NCBI RefSeq assembly: GCF_016925615.1
Contig: NZ_CP070499.1
Span: 2,170,001-2,234,000 of the forward strand
Direction of reading: 5' to 3'
Length of the DNA stretch: 64,000 nucleotides
Source of the DNA: Natronosporangium hydrolyticum
Lineage (GTDB): Bacteria; Actinomycetota; Actinomycetes; Mycobacteriales; Micromonosporaceae
A program made the translations under genes and the position numbers. Of the stretch, positions 1 to 8,374 are shown piece after piece. Positions within the stretch are counted from its first letter, which is position 1. Every line of letters starts with the position of its first letter. The notes beneath the pieces are model-generated. The model searched no databases. It had not been told where the DNA came from and saw only the letters and a list, made by a program, of their open reading frames with translations.

Positions 1-94
1 AGGACACCCCGACCCCGAGGCGGGCGAGCGCCGACCACTGCGCTGCCGGCAGCAGGCCAGCGAGCCCGCGCTCGCCCGCTGACTCACCGCGCAC
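1..94 (-). CDS. possible start of a protein running off the left edge (partial)
   Basis: On the minus strand a frame opens with GTG at 94 and stays open to the window edge. It reads roughly MRGESAGERGLAGLLPAAQW and continues. Codon third positions look G/C-rich as in the neighbouring real genes. There is no recognisable domain, and no ribosome binding site better than random. It could be the N-terminus of a gene lying mainly outside the window, or non-coding. Low confidence. Confidence 0.25.
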   Translation of the reverse strand, partial: MRGESAGERGLAGLLPAAQWSALARLGVGVS

Positions 95-153
95 GCCCGC
101 TCACGGGGACAGGATAGTGTCCGCCGGGCACCCCGGCGACCCGAACCGGGCCG

Positions 154-1587
154 CTAGGAGTTCACCCCGCCCGGCCGCCGCCTCACCAGCGACGAGGCCG
201 GTGCCGGGCGCTTCGGGCGGTAGACCAGCAGCGTGCCGGGGAGCTTGCCGAAGCTCAGCGTGTCGGTGCGACCACCAGCTTCGCCATCGTGGGCCACCGG
301 CAGCGCGCCGTCGAGCGAGTCCACATGCACCGTCTTAGCGAGGCGGGCGTGGTAGAGCCCGTCGCGGCCGCTGAGGCCGGCCAACGTCGACAGCACCGCG
401 CGGGCTCGGGAGAAGCGGGCGTCGGCGCGCAGAAACTGCACGTCGAGCCAGCCGTCGTCGAGCCGCGGTCGCCACGCCGGGGTATTGCCCTGTGGCCGGT
501 ATTCACCGTTGCCGACGAACAGGGTCCACACGGTGGCCGGTTCGCCGTCGATCCGTAGCCGCAGCGGTTCGTGCCGGCGGAGCACCTGGCCGGCCGCGAC
601 CGCCATCGCCAGCCACTTGCCCCATTGTGGCTCCAGCTGCTCCCGGCGGCGGACCATCTCCGGGTAGGCGCCGATGACCGCGGTGTTGAGGAAGGGCCGG
701 CCGTTGATCGTGGCGACATCGACCGCCACCGCCTCACCGCTGGCGAGCGCCTGCAGCGTGTCCTGGACGGCTGAGATGTCGGCGTCCCGGGCGAAGTGGT
801 TGAGGGTGCCGGTGGGGAAGACCGCTAGTGGCAGGCCGTGCCGCAGCGCCGCCGCCGCCACCGAGGCCACGGTGCCGTCGCCGCCGGCCGCGCCGAGCGC
901 CCGGGCGTCCGGTGCCTGGCCGGCGAGTTCGGCGTCGAGGTCGACTTCGTCGGTGAGTTCGATGAAGCTCGCCGCCGGCAGTGCCGCCTTGAGCTGGGGG
1001 CCGGGGTCCCCGTTCGGGCCGGAGCGGGGATTGAGCACCACCACGAGACCTTCGCCCTGCTCTATCCGGGGAGCCGGCAGGTAGGGGCGGAGCCGGGGCG
1101 GGCCGGCGACCGTCAGCGGCCACCAGCGACGGGTGGCGAGGGCGAGGCCGGCGCCGAGCGCGGCCCCGGCGACCACGTCGCTGGCGTAGTGGACTCCGAC
1201 GTGGACCCGGGAGTAGCCGACTGCGGCGGCGAGCGGCGCCACCGCGGCGCCGGCGAGCGGGCTCTCCAGGGCTACTCCGGTGGCGAAGGCGGCGGCCGAG
1301 GCGGCGTGGCCGCTCGGGAACGAGCCGCTGGTCGGGGTGCGGCGCAGTTGCCGCACCACCGGGGTCCGGTCCACGGCTGGGCGTTGCCGCTGGGCGAGCG
1401 GCTTGAGGACGGCGTTGGTGATCAGGCTGGTGGCGGCGAGGGCTCCGAGTCCGCGGATGGCGGCGCGGCGGGTGCGGCCAGGGATCAGCAGGCCGGCGGC
1501 GGCCACCGCCAACCAGAGCCGGCTGTAGTTGGCTGAGTTGCTCAGCATTCGCATTGTGTGGTCGAGCCGGGTTCCGGTGGCGGTCAT
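154..1587 (-). CDS. PAP2 phosphatase / diacylglycerol kinase-like fusion protein
   Basis: Two catalytic modules are fused in 477 residues. Residues about 12-155 form a membrane PAP2-type phosphatase: KPLAQRQRP (62-70), PSGHAAS (91-97) and SRVHVGVHYASD supply the three phosphatase motifs, between hydrophobic helices. Residues about 175-470 are a diacylglycerol/sphingosine kinase catalytic domain with VVVLNPRSG near its start, the nucleotide-binding GGDGT (about 236-240) and FPTGTLNHFARD. Members of this actinobacterial fusion family are thought to act on membrane lipid phosphates; the substrate cannot be read from sequence. ATG at 1587 is used; a second ATG lies 11 codons downstream. It is transcribed divergently from the secreted protein at 1760. 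Confidence 0.88.
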   Translation of the reverse strand: MTATGTRLDHTMRMLSNSANYSRLWLAVAAAGLLIPGRTRRAAIRGLGALAATSLITNAVLKPLAQRQRPAVDRTPVVRQLRRTPTSGSFPSGHAASAAAFATGVALESPLAGAAVAPLAAAVGYSRVHVGVHYASDVVAGAALGAGLALATRRWWPLTVAGPPRLRPYLPAPRIEQGEGLVVVLNPRSGPNGDPGPQLKAALPAASFIELTDEVDLDAELAGQAPDARALGAAGGDGTVASVAAAALRHGLPLAVFPTGTLNHFARDADISAVQDTLQALASGEAVAVDVATINGRPFLNTAVIGAYPEMVRRREQLEPQWGKWLAMAVAAGQVLRRHEPLRLRIDGEPATVWTLFVGNGEYRPQGNTPAWRPRLDDGWLDVQFLRADARFSRARAVLSTLAGLSGRDGLYHARLAKTVHVDSLDGALPVAHDGEAGGRTDTLSFGKLPGTLLVYRPKRPAPASSLVRRRPGGVNS

Positions 1588-1759
1588 GTAGGCACACTAC
1601 CCAGTCAGTGGGCGGTTCTCACCTGTCCCGATCAAGGCGTTGATGTTGGCAGCGCCGCGAGAGGAGGAATCTTCGCTAAACACCATAAACCGGATAAACC
1701 TTGTGAAAAGCTGTCTGACGTTGCGGCGGGATCGAGTTCACAAGAGACGGAGTAAACCG

Positions 1760-2263
1760 ATGGGAGTCAGACGGATTGGCGGCGTCGCCGCCGCGTCCAT
1801 GTTGGGGGTGGTCGCCGGGTTGGGGCCGGTGGCGCCGGTCTTCGCAGCGGAGTCTGCCGATGCCGAGGTTGCCGACGACGCCGTGGTGGTCGAGGAGAGC
1901 ACCACCCTCGCGGAGCTGATCGAGCAGCTCGACCTCGAGGTCCTGGTCCAGAACGATGTGCGTCGCAGCGATCAGGCGACCGCCGTGGAGTGGGCCCCGC
2001 CTGCGCCGAGCGGCCCGGTGCTGGACTCGGGCTACCCGTGGTGGATCGCCGAGGCTGCCGCGGCGGCCACGCCCGGCCCAGGGTTGACACCGGTGGCGCT
2101 GCATCCGTATCTACTGTCGCACTACCCCGGCGGCTACCCGGTGGTCGTCAGCTACCCGGTGACGGTCGGCTACCCAGTGGCGGTCGGCTATCCAGTGGCG
2201 AACCCGCAACCGGCCGCTGACACCTACACGTTGCAGATCGACCAGCTGATCATCGTTCGCTAA
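1760..2263 (+). CDS. small secreted protein with Tyr-Pro-Val repeats
   Basis: A 167-residue protein I do not recognise as a family. It starts MGVRRIGGVAAASMLGVVAG and has a typical signal peptide ending near FAAES (residues about 30-35). An acidic segment (about 36-60) follows, then a Pro/Ala-rich middle. A C-terminal run of short repeats of the type YPVxVGYPVA (about 125-150) leads to a hydrophobic tail ending IIVR. The start at 1760 is preferred over an upstream in-frame ATG at 1640 because it puts the signal peptide at the N-terminus and follows a purine-rich GAGACGGAG. The repeats suggest a beta-strand or wall-associated region. Function unknown; it stands alone between the divergent lipid kinase and convergent recD2. 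Confidence 0.7.
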   Translation: MGVRRIGGVAAASMLGVVAGLGPVAPVFAAESADAEVADDAVVVEESTTLAELIEQLDLEVLVQNDVRRSDQATAVEWAPPAPSGPVLDSGYPWWIAEAAAAATPGPGLTPVALHPYLLSHYPGGYPVVVSYPVTVGYPVAVGYPVANPQPAADTYTLQIDQLIIVR

Positions 2264-2383
2264 TTGACCTTACAGAAGCCCATCGGCCAGGGACGGGGGA
2301 TGGCCGGGGGTCGGTCTCCTGTTGACCGTACCGAAGGGGAGCGAGGGACGTGAGGGATTCTCGGTTGCTCGGCGGGTTCGGGC

Positions 2384-4627
2384 TTACCCGGCGGGGTCGG
2401 CCAGCCGATGGGTAAGCGCGGTGTAGCGGCGGCCGGCCCCGGCGGTGCGCACCGCGATCGCGATCGCCTTGCGCGCGCCGGCCAACACCACCAGCCGCTT
2501 GGCCCGGGTCACCGCGGTGTAGAGCAGGTTCCGCTGCAACATCGGGTACGCGCTGGTGGTCACCGGGATGACCACCGCAGGGTATTCGCTGCCCTGCGAC
2601 CGGTGCACCGTGATCGCGTACGCGTGGGCAAGCTCATCCAGCTCATCGAAGTCGTAGCCGATCTCCTCATCCTCGTCGGTGCGGACGAGCAGGCGCTGGT
2701 CGTCGAGGTCGACGGTGGTAACCACGCCGACGGTGCCGTTGAAGACCCCGGCTGCGCCCTTCTCGTAGTTGTTGCGGAGCTGGATCACCTTGTCGCCGGC
2801 GCGGAAGACCCGGGCGCCGTGGCGCCGCTCCGGCTGGCCCTCGCGGGGTGGTGACAGCGCCTGCTGCAGCGCGGTGTTGAGCGCGCCGGCGCCGCAGACT
2901 CCCCGGTGCATGGGGGCGAGGACCTGCACCTCCCGGGCGTGGATGCGGAACCGGCGGGGGATCCGGTTCGCCACGATGTCCACCACCTGCTCGGCGGTGG
3001 CTTCGGGCTCGTCGCTGGGGAAGAGGAAGAAGTCCGGGTGGGCGCCGAACTCGGGGGACTGCCCGTGGTTGATCCGGTGGGCGTTGATCACCACCCCCGA
3101 CTCCTGGGCCTGCCGGAAGATCTCGGTCAACCGGACCCGGGGGATCGGTTCGGCGGCGAGTAGGTCCCGCAGCACCTCCCCGGCGCCCACCGAGGGGAGC
3201 TGATCCACGTCGCCCACCAGCAGCAGGTGGGCTCCGGCGGGAACCGCCTTCGTGAGCTTGTTCGCCAGCAACAGATCCAGCATGGACGCCTCGTCGACCA
3301 CCACCAGATCCGCGTCGAGCGGGTTGTCGGCGTCGCGGGCGGCGTCACCGCCGGGTCGCAGCTCCAACAGCCGATGGACGGTGGCGGCCGGGTGACCGGT
3401 CAGCTCGGTGAGTCGTTTCGCGGCCCGGCCGGTCGGGGCGGCCAGCACGATCTTCGCCCGCTTCGCCGCCGCCACCTCGATGATCGACCGGACCGTGAAG
3501 GACTTGCCGCAGCCGGGCCCGCCGGTGAGCACCGCCACCTTCTCGGTCAGCGCGAGCCGCACCGCCGCCCGTTGACCGGCGGCGAGTTCGGCGCCGGTGC
3601 GCAGCTGCAGCCAGCGGAAGACCTTCTCCCAGTCGACCGTGGCGAAGTGGGGCAGCCGGTCGTCGCGGCTGTGCAGCAGCCGCCGGAACCCGTTCGCCAA
3701 CGCCTGCTCGGCCCGGTGGAACGGCACCAGATAGGCCGCCGGGATGGTCCCGTGCTCATCGCTGGGGTTCGGCACCGCCTCCCGGACCACCCCGTCCTCG
3801 TCGGCGAGGGCCGCCAGCTGCGGGCGGACCAGCTCGGCCGCGAGCGCGAGGATCTCGGCGGCGTCGGCGACCAGGTTCGGTTCCGGCAGGAAGCAGTGGC
3901 CGTTGTCGGCCGCCTCCGAGAGGGTGTAGCGGAGCCCGGCGCGGATCCGTTGCGGGCTGTCGTGGGGGATGCCCACCGCCTGGGCGATAGTGTCGGCGGT
4001 CTTGAATCCGATGCCCCACACGTCGCTGGCGAGTCGGTAAGGTTCGTTGCGGACCACCGAGATCGACCCGTCGCCGTACTGCTTGTAGATCCGCACCGCC
4101 AGCGACGTGGACACGCCGACCCCCTGCAGGAAGAGCATCACCTCCTTGATCGCCTGCTGTTCGAGCCAGGCGGCGCCGATCGCAGCGGTCCGTTTGTTGC
4201 CCAGCCCGTGCACCTCGCGCAGCCGCGCGGGCTCCTCTTCGATCACCCGCAGCGTGTCCGCGCCGAAGGTGGCGACGATCCGGGCGGCGGTCTTCGGTCC
4301 GATCCCCTTGATCAGCCCGGAGCCGAGGTAACGCTCGATGCCCTGCACGGTCGCCGGCAGCACAGTGGTGTACGAGTGGACCTCGAACTGCTTGCCGTAG
4401 CGAGGGTGGGAACTCCACCGGCCGACCAGCTTCAGGCTCTCCCCGGGCTGCACCCCGAGCAGCGAACCCACCACCGTCAGCAGGTCGTCGCCGGAGCGGC
4501 CGGTCGCCACCCGGGCGACCGTGTAACCCGTCTCGTCGTTGGCGTAGGTGATCCGCTCCAGCACCGCCTCCAGCACCGCCCCCCGCGGCCGCGTTTCGCT
4601 GGACGCGGGGGGCGGAATGCTGGTCAC
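2384..4627 (-). CDS. recD2: RecD2-type SF1B DNA helicase
   Basis: A 747-residue ATP-dependent 5'-3' DNA helicase of the RecD2 branch, which works without RecBC. The N-terminal third contains the OB-fold/helix-hairpin-helix part (GIERYLGSGLIKGIGPKTA, residues about 100-118). The helicase core has Walker A LTGGPGCGKSFT (about 365-376), Walker B VVVDEASM, the Q/R motif VGDVDQLPSVG, and the C-terminal 2B/2A region with AYAITVHRSQGSEYP and LLYTAVTRAK. Length and order match the family. Probable role in DNA repair and recombination. It sits 42 nt downstream of the SDR gene on the same strand and may be co-transcribed with it. Confidence 0.93.
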   Translation of the reverse strand: MTSIPPPASSETRPRGAVLEAVLERITYANDETGYTVARVATGRSGDDLLTVVGSLLGVQPGESLKLVGRWSSHPRYGKQFEVHSYTTVLPATVQGIERYLGSGLIKGIGPKTAARIVATFGADTLRVIEEEPARLREVHGLGNKRTAAIGAAWLEQQAIKEVMLFLQGVGVSTSLAVRIYKQYGDGSISVVRNEPYRLASDVWGIGFKTADTIAQAVGIPHDSPQRIRAGLRYTLSEAADNGHCFLPEPNLVADAAEILALAAELVRPQLAALADEDGVVREAVPNPSDEHGTIPAAYLVPFHRAEQALANGFRRLLHSRDDRLPHFATVDWEKVFRWLQLRTGAELAAGQRAAVRLALTEKVAVLTGGPGCGKSFTVRSIIEVAAAKRAKIVLAAPTGRAAKRLTELTGHPAATVHRLLELRPGGDAARDADNPLDADLVVVDEASMLDLLLANKLTKAVPAGAHLLLVGDVDQLPSVGAGEVLRDLLAAEPIPRVRLTEIFRQAQESGVVINAHRINHGQSPEFGAHPDFFLFPSDEPEATAEQVVDIVANRIPRRFRIHAREVQVLAPMHRGVCGAGALNTALQQALSPPREGQPERRHGARVFRAGDKVIQLRNNYEKGAAGVFNGTVGVVTTVDLDDQRLLVRTDEDEEIGYDFDELDELAHAYAITVHRSQGSEYPAVVIPVTTSAYPMLQRNLLYTAVTRAKRLVVLAGARKAIAIAVRTAGAGRRYTALTHRLADPAG

Positions 4628-4669
4628 GACCCCATGATGGCAACCAGCCGGGGACCGCTGGCGCCGGGG

Positions 4670-5416
4670 CTACTGCGGTTCGTGGACCTCCGGCGTGACT
4701 CCGGTGGTGGCGCCGCCGTCCACGACGAACTCGGTGCCGGTCGAGTAGGTCGCCTCGCCGACCACGAACCGCACCATCCGGGCCACCTCCTCCGGCCGGC
4801 CGAACCGGCGAATCGGCTGCCCGGCGACGACCGAGTCCTCGAAGCCGGCGGTCATCGGGGTGGCGATCGGTCCCGGGTGCACCGAGCAGACCCGGATCTG
4901 ATCCGGCGCCAGCTCCATCGCGGCGGTCTTGGTCAGGCCGCGCAGCCCCCACTTGCTGGCGACGTACGCCCCCAGGTTGCCGTAACCCATCAGGCCGGCC
5001 GTGGACGAGACGTTGACGATGCAGCCGCCGCCGGCTCGGCGCATCGAGGGCACCGTCTGGTGCATGCCCAGCCAGGCGCCGTACAGGTTGATGTCGATCA
5101 CCCGCCGGAAGCTCGCCGGATCCTGGTCGGCGATGGCCCCGAAGTCGAGGACGCCGGCGTTGTTCACCAGGACCGAAACCGGGCCGTAGCTCTGCTCCGC
5201 GGCGGTGACCGCGGCAGCCCACTGGTCGGTGTTGGTGACGTCCAGGTGGACGTAGGCGGCGCGCTCGCCGAGGCGGTCCGCGAGCGCCTTGCCGTCATCG
5301 TCGAGGATGTCGGCGATCATCACCTGCATTCCCTCGGCGACCAGCGTCTCGGTGATCGCCGCACCGATCCCACGCGCCCCACCGGTCACAATCGCGGTCT
5401 GGTTCGTCAGTGTCAT
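4670..5416 (-). CDS. SDR family NAD(P)-dependent oxidoreductase
   Basis: A classical short-chain dehydrogenase of 248 residues. The cofactor motif TGGARGIG (11-18), the NNAGV motif (about 85-89), the catalytic Ser of NVSSTAGL and YVASK (Tyr and Lys about 151-155) are all present. The C-terminal FVVDGGATTG is typical of the FabG-like/3-alpha-HSD subgroup. Substrate unknown. Start ATG at 5416 follows a GAGGAGGCG-like ribosome binding site. Transcribed with recD2 downstream and divergently from the universal stress protein at 5609. Confidence 0.88.
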   Translation of the reverse strand: MTLTNQTAIVTGGARGIGAAITETLVAEGMQVMIADILDDDGKALADRLGERAAYVHLDVTNTDQWAAAVTAAEQSYGPVSVLVNNAGVLDFGAIADQDPASFRRVIDINLYGAWLGMHQTVPSMRRAGGGCIVNVSSTAGLMGYGNLGAYVASKWGLRGLTKTAAMELAPDQIRVCSVHPGPIATPMTAGFEDSVVAGQPIRRFGRPEEVARMVRFVVGEATYSTGTEFVVDGGATTGVTPEVHEPQ

Positions 5417-5608
5417 GGGTTCGCCTCCTCAGCTTCGCCTCTATTGCACGTCGGCGGCGGCTGACTCACCCAGGGTCGAAGGTCCCGTACCGGGCAGGGC
5501 TACCGCCCCTGCCGCTGGCGGGTAGGGCGGCGCAGGCTGGTGTTGCGCGGCAAGCCGGCCGCGTCGGGGTCGGTCAGTCGACCGCCCCGCCCAGCGAGGG
5601 GAGCAGCC

Positions 5609-6481
5609 ATGGCCACCGTGGAAGAACTGCCGATCGTGGTCGGGGTCGACGGGTCGGAGCCGAGCCGGGCGGCCTGCCGGTGGGCGGCGACCGAGGCGCG
5701 GCTGCGGGGACACCCGCTGGAGCTGGTCTACGGCTACATCGGGCCGGCGCTGGCGGTGCCGCTGATGGCCCCGCCGTACGACTGGTTGCCGCCGGCGATG
5801 CAGGAGGAGGCCGAAGAGTTGGTGGCCCAGGCGGTCGCCCAGGTCCGGGAGCAGGAGCCGACGGTGCAGGTCACCGGGCGGGCGGTCGCCGGTGCGCCGA
5901 ACCAGCTGTTGGTCGACCTGTCCGCGGAGGCGTATCAGGTGGTCGTCGGCCACCGGGGCCACGGCGGGTTCCGCTCGCTGCTGCTCGGTTCGGTCGCCTC
6001 GACCGTGGCGGCCCACGCGCACGCCCCGGTGGTGGTGGTACGCCCGGGGGTCGACCACGCGCAGCTGCGGGACGCCCCGGTGGTGGTGGGCGTCGACGGC
6101 TCGGCGACCGCGCAGGCGGCGCTCAGCTTCGCCTTCGAGGAGGCGGAGCTGCGGTCGGTGCCGGTCCACGCCGTGCACGTCTACCAGGTGCCGCTCATGC
6201 CCTCCCGGGCGGACGAGGTCGATCCGGCGCGGGTGGAGCGGGCGGAGCGGCAGCGCCTGCGCCAGTGGGTGCAGCCGATCCGGGACAAGTATCCACACGT
6301 CACGGTCGAGGAGAAGCTGCTGACCGGGCAGCCGTCCGAGCGATTGGTTGACGCCGCCGAACGGGCAGGGCTGCTGGTGATCGGGTCCCGCGGCCGGGGT
6401 GGTTTCAAGGGCATGCTGCTCGGTTCGGTGAGCCAGCAGGTGATCCGGCACGCGGAAGGGCCGGTGGCGGTGGTGCGCTGA
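5609..6481 (+). CDS. tandem-domain universal stress protein
   Basis: A 290-residue cytoplasmic protein made of two UspA domains. Each carries the ATP-binding signature G-x2-G-x9-G-S/T: GHRGHGGFRSLLLGSV in domain 1 (about 123-138) and GSRGRGGFKGMLLGSV in domain 2 (about 263-278). Both domains begin with the PIVVGVDGS / PVVVGVDGS strand. Such tandem Usps in actinobacteria are associated with dormancy, hypoxia or redox stress. The ATG at 5609 is chosen because it follows GAGGGGAGCAG and places the VVGVDGS strand at the usual distance; an upstream ATG at 5540 would add an unrelated Pro/Arg-rich leader. Confidence 0.9.
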   Translation: MATVEELPIVVGVDGSEPSRAACRWAATEARLRGHPLELVYGYIGPALAVPLMAPPYDWLPPAMQEEAEELVAQAVAQVREQEPTVQVTGRAVAGAPNQLLVDLSAEAYQVVVGHRGHGGFRSLLLGSVASTVAAHAHAPVVVVRPGVDHAQLRDAPVVVGVDGSATAQAALSFAFEEAELRSVPVHAVHVYQVPLMPSRADEVDPARVERAERQRLRQWVQPIRDKYPHVTVEEKLLTGQPSERLVDAAERAGLLVIGSRGRGGFKGMLLGSVSQQVIRHAEGPVAVVR

Positions 6482-6487
6482 GGCACC

Positions 6488-6519
6488 CGGCGTCGGGCGG
6501 GCTGACCCGCCCGACGCCG
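6488..6519. terminator. hairpin between convergent genes (bidirectional terminator)
   Basis: A perfect 14-bp inverted repeat (6488-6501 with 6506-6519; core GGCGTCGGGCGGG) with a CTGA loop starts 7 nt after the universal stress gene and 15 nt before the end of the convergent copCD gene. There is no T-tract, as is common in high-GC actinobacteria. A shared transcription stop is the simplest reading. Confidence 0.7.
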
Positions 6520-6533
6520 TGCCCGGTGTGGTG

Positions 6534-8348
6534 TCACTGGCCGAGATCGCCACCGACCGGGATCTCAAGCTGCCGGCGATGACTCTCGACCTCACCGGTG
6601 CGTACCGTGACCGTCAACCGCCAGACTCCGGTTGCCGGCAGTGTCGCCCGCGCCTCGAACTCGCCCGGCGCGACCGGTCGGAGCGCCACCGGTACCGGTC
6701 CCCAGTCCAGGCCGGGCAGCGAGAAGTCGGCCCGCAGCTCGGGGATGTCCCAGGCCTCGCCAGCGGCGTCACGTACCGAGATCGCGACCCGGTTGTCGCC
6801 GGGCCGGGCCGGGTCGACCAGCACTTGCAGCAGCGCCTCGTCGCGCTCCCCGAACGGCTCGGAGATGAGCACCGGGTCACCGGTTGCGCCGGTGGCGACG
6901 GCGGTCGCCGAAACCCCGGGGGGAGTGGCGACCAGGATCGCCACCAGCGCCAGCACCGCCGTCGCCAGCACCACCTCGCGCTGCACGTTGCGACGGAGCC
7001 GGGCGTGCAGCCGGTCGGTGGTGGCGGCGGCCGCGCGGGCGCGGCGGCGGGTGGACCGGCTCACCGGGTTCCGGACCGCGGCGGCGGGGGCGTCCCGGGT
7101 GGGGGTCTTGGCTGCCGGTCCGGCCCGGCCGGCGCGCTGCACCAGCGAGCGGGAGCCTGCGCCGAGGCAGAGCAGCAGCGCCACCCCGGCGAGCTTGAGC
7201 GCCAGCAGCCGACCGTAGTCGGTGCCGGCGAGCGCGGCGAACGACCCCACCTCTTGCCAGGCCAGGTAGCCGCCGGTCGGCACCAGCACCAGCACCGAGA
7301 GGGTCGCGAGCCAGGAGAAGCGGCCCAGCGCTGGGGTCAGCTCGGCGGCGGGTGGTCGGTGGCGGGGGGTGAGCAGGCACCAGCCGAGCAGCACCAGGCC
7401 GCCGAACCAGCCGGTCATCGCGAGCAGGTGAAGGTAGTCGGCGACCAGCAGCGCCGGGCTGCCGAGGCGGCTGTGGCCGGTGCCGAGCCAGGTCGCGGGG
7501 AACAGCACGGCCAGGCCGACGGCGGCGACTGGGCGGATCCGCTCGCCGTGGCGGCGCAGCCCGAGGGCGATCCCGGCGGCCGCCGCCAGCAGGCCGATCC
7601 GGGCGAGTTGGAACTGGCCGAATTCACCGCCGAGGGTGGCCGACAACAGCGCCGGGTCGGTCGTCGCCGAGAGACCACGCCCGGCGAGGTAGGGCCCCTG
7701 CAGCAGCAGCGCGGCGGCCGCGCTGAGCAGGCTGAGCCACCAGCCACAGTGGATCACGGTCCAGGCCCGGGGTCGTTGCCAGCCGCCGGGCCAGCAACAC
7801 CCGAGCACCAGCAGCGGGCCGATCAGCAACACCAGCCCGGCGTATCCGGCGCCCCGGACCAGTGTGAAGCCGGCGGCCACCGCCGGGTCGTCGGTGGCTA
7901 GGTCGAGCTCACTGGGGTCCTGCGCCGGTGCGCCGACCCCGAAGACGAGGGCGCCGGCGACCGGGTGGGAGTCGGCCGAGACCACCCGGAAGGTGACCAC
8001 ATAGGTGTCGTCGGGCAACCCCGGTGGCACTGGCAGCACGACCGCGGTGGGGGTCTGCGGGTCCACCTCGGCCGGCGGGGTTTCGACCACCTCCCCGGCA
8101 CCGGTGCGCAGCGCCATCCCGTCGACGGCGAGCGAGACCCGCTCGTTGAACCAGAGCCGGATCTCGGCCGGTGGCGCGTCGAGCTGGGCGCCGGGCTCCG
8201 GGCTGCTGCCGACCAGCGAGGCGTGGCCGGCCGCGGGGCTGGCCGAGGCGATCAGCAACCACCCCGCGACCCAGAGCACCACGGTGGTACGCCGAAGCGC
8301 GGCGGCGAGCCAGGGGTGCCCCCGCTGGGCTCGCCGCCGCGTCGGCAT
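6534..8348 (-). CDS. CopC-CopD fusion, copper resistance/transport membrane protein
   Basis: A 604-residue protein joining a periplasmic-type CopC domain to a CopD membrane domain. After a signal peptide (residues about 15-42) the mature part starts GHASLVGSSPEPGAQL, the usual CopC N-terminus whose first histidine is a Cu(II) ligand. SADSHPVAGALVFGVG closes the CopC domain (about 140). About eight hydrophobic helices follow (170-390 and one near 445). The protein ends with an extracytoplasmic beta domain resembling YtkA-like domains (about 480-604). Copper uptake or delivery is the likely role. ATG 8348 has GGAGG at a good distance, 27 nt after the giant multicopper oxidase stop, so the two are probably one transcript and CopCD may supply its copper. 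Confidence 0.9.
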   Translation of the reverse strand: MPTRRRAQRGHPWLAAALRRTTVVLWVAGWLLIASASPAAGHASLVGSSPEPGAQLDAPPAEIRLWFNERVSLAVDGMALRTGAGEVVETPPAEVDPQTPTAVVLPVPPGLPDDTYVVTFRVVSADSHPVAGALVFGVGAPAQDPSELDLATDDPAVAAGFTLVRGAGYAGLVLLIGPLLVLGCCWPGGWQRPRAWTVIHCGWWLSLLSAAAALLLQGPYLAGRGLSATTDPALLSATLGGEFGQFQLARIGLLAAAAGIALGLRRHGERIRPVAAVGLAVLFPATWLGTGHSRLGSPALLVADYLHLLAMTGWFGGLVLLGWCLLTPRHRPPAAELTPALGRFSWLATLSVLVLVPTGGYLAWQEVGSFAALAGTDYGRLLALKLAGVALLLCLGAGSRSLVQRAGRAGPAAKTPTRDAPAAAVRNPVSRSTRRRARAAAATTDRLHARLRRNVQREVVLATAVLALVAILVATPPGVSATAVATGATGDPVLISEPFGERDEALLQVLVDPARPGDNRVAISVRDAAGEAWDIPELRADFSLPGLDWGPVPVALRPVAPGEFEARATLPATGVWRLTVTVRTGEVESHRRQLEIPVGGDLGQ

Positions 8349-8374
8349 TGCTCAACCTCCTCTGTGGTATCCGG

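Noticed and set aside
3227-5464. A 745-codon open frame on the plus strand
   Set aside because: It lies antisense to recD2 and the SDR gene, which have complete catalytic motifs. Its translation is low-complexity Gly/Arg/Val/Asp-rich. Long antisense frames are expected at this G+C.
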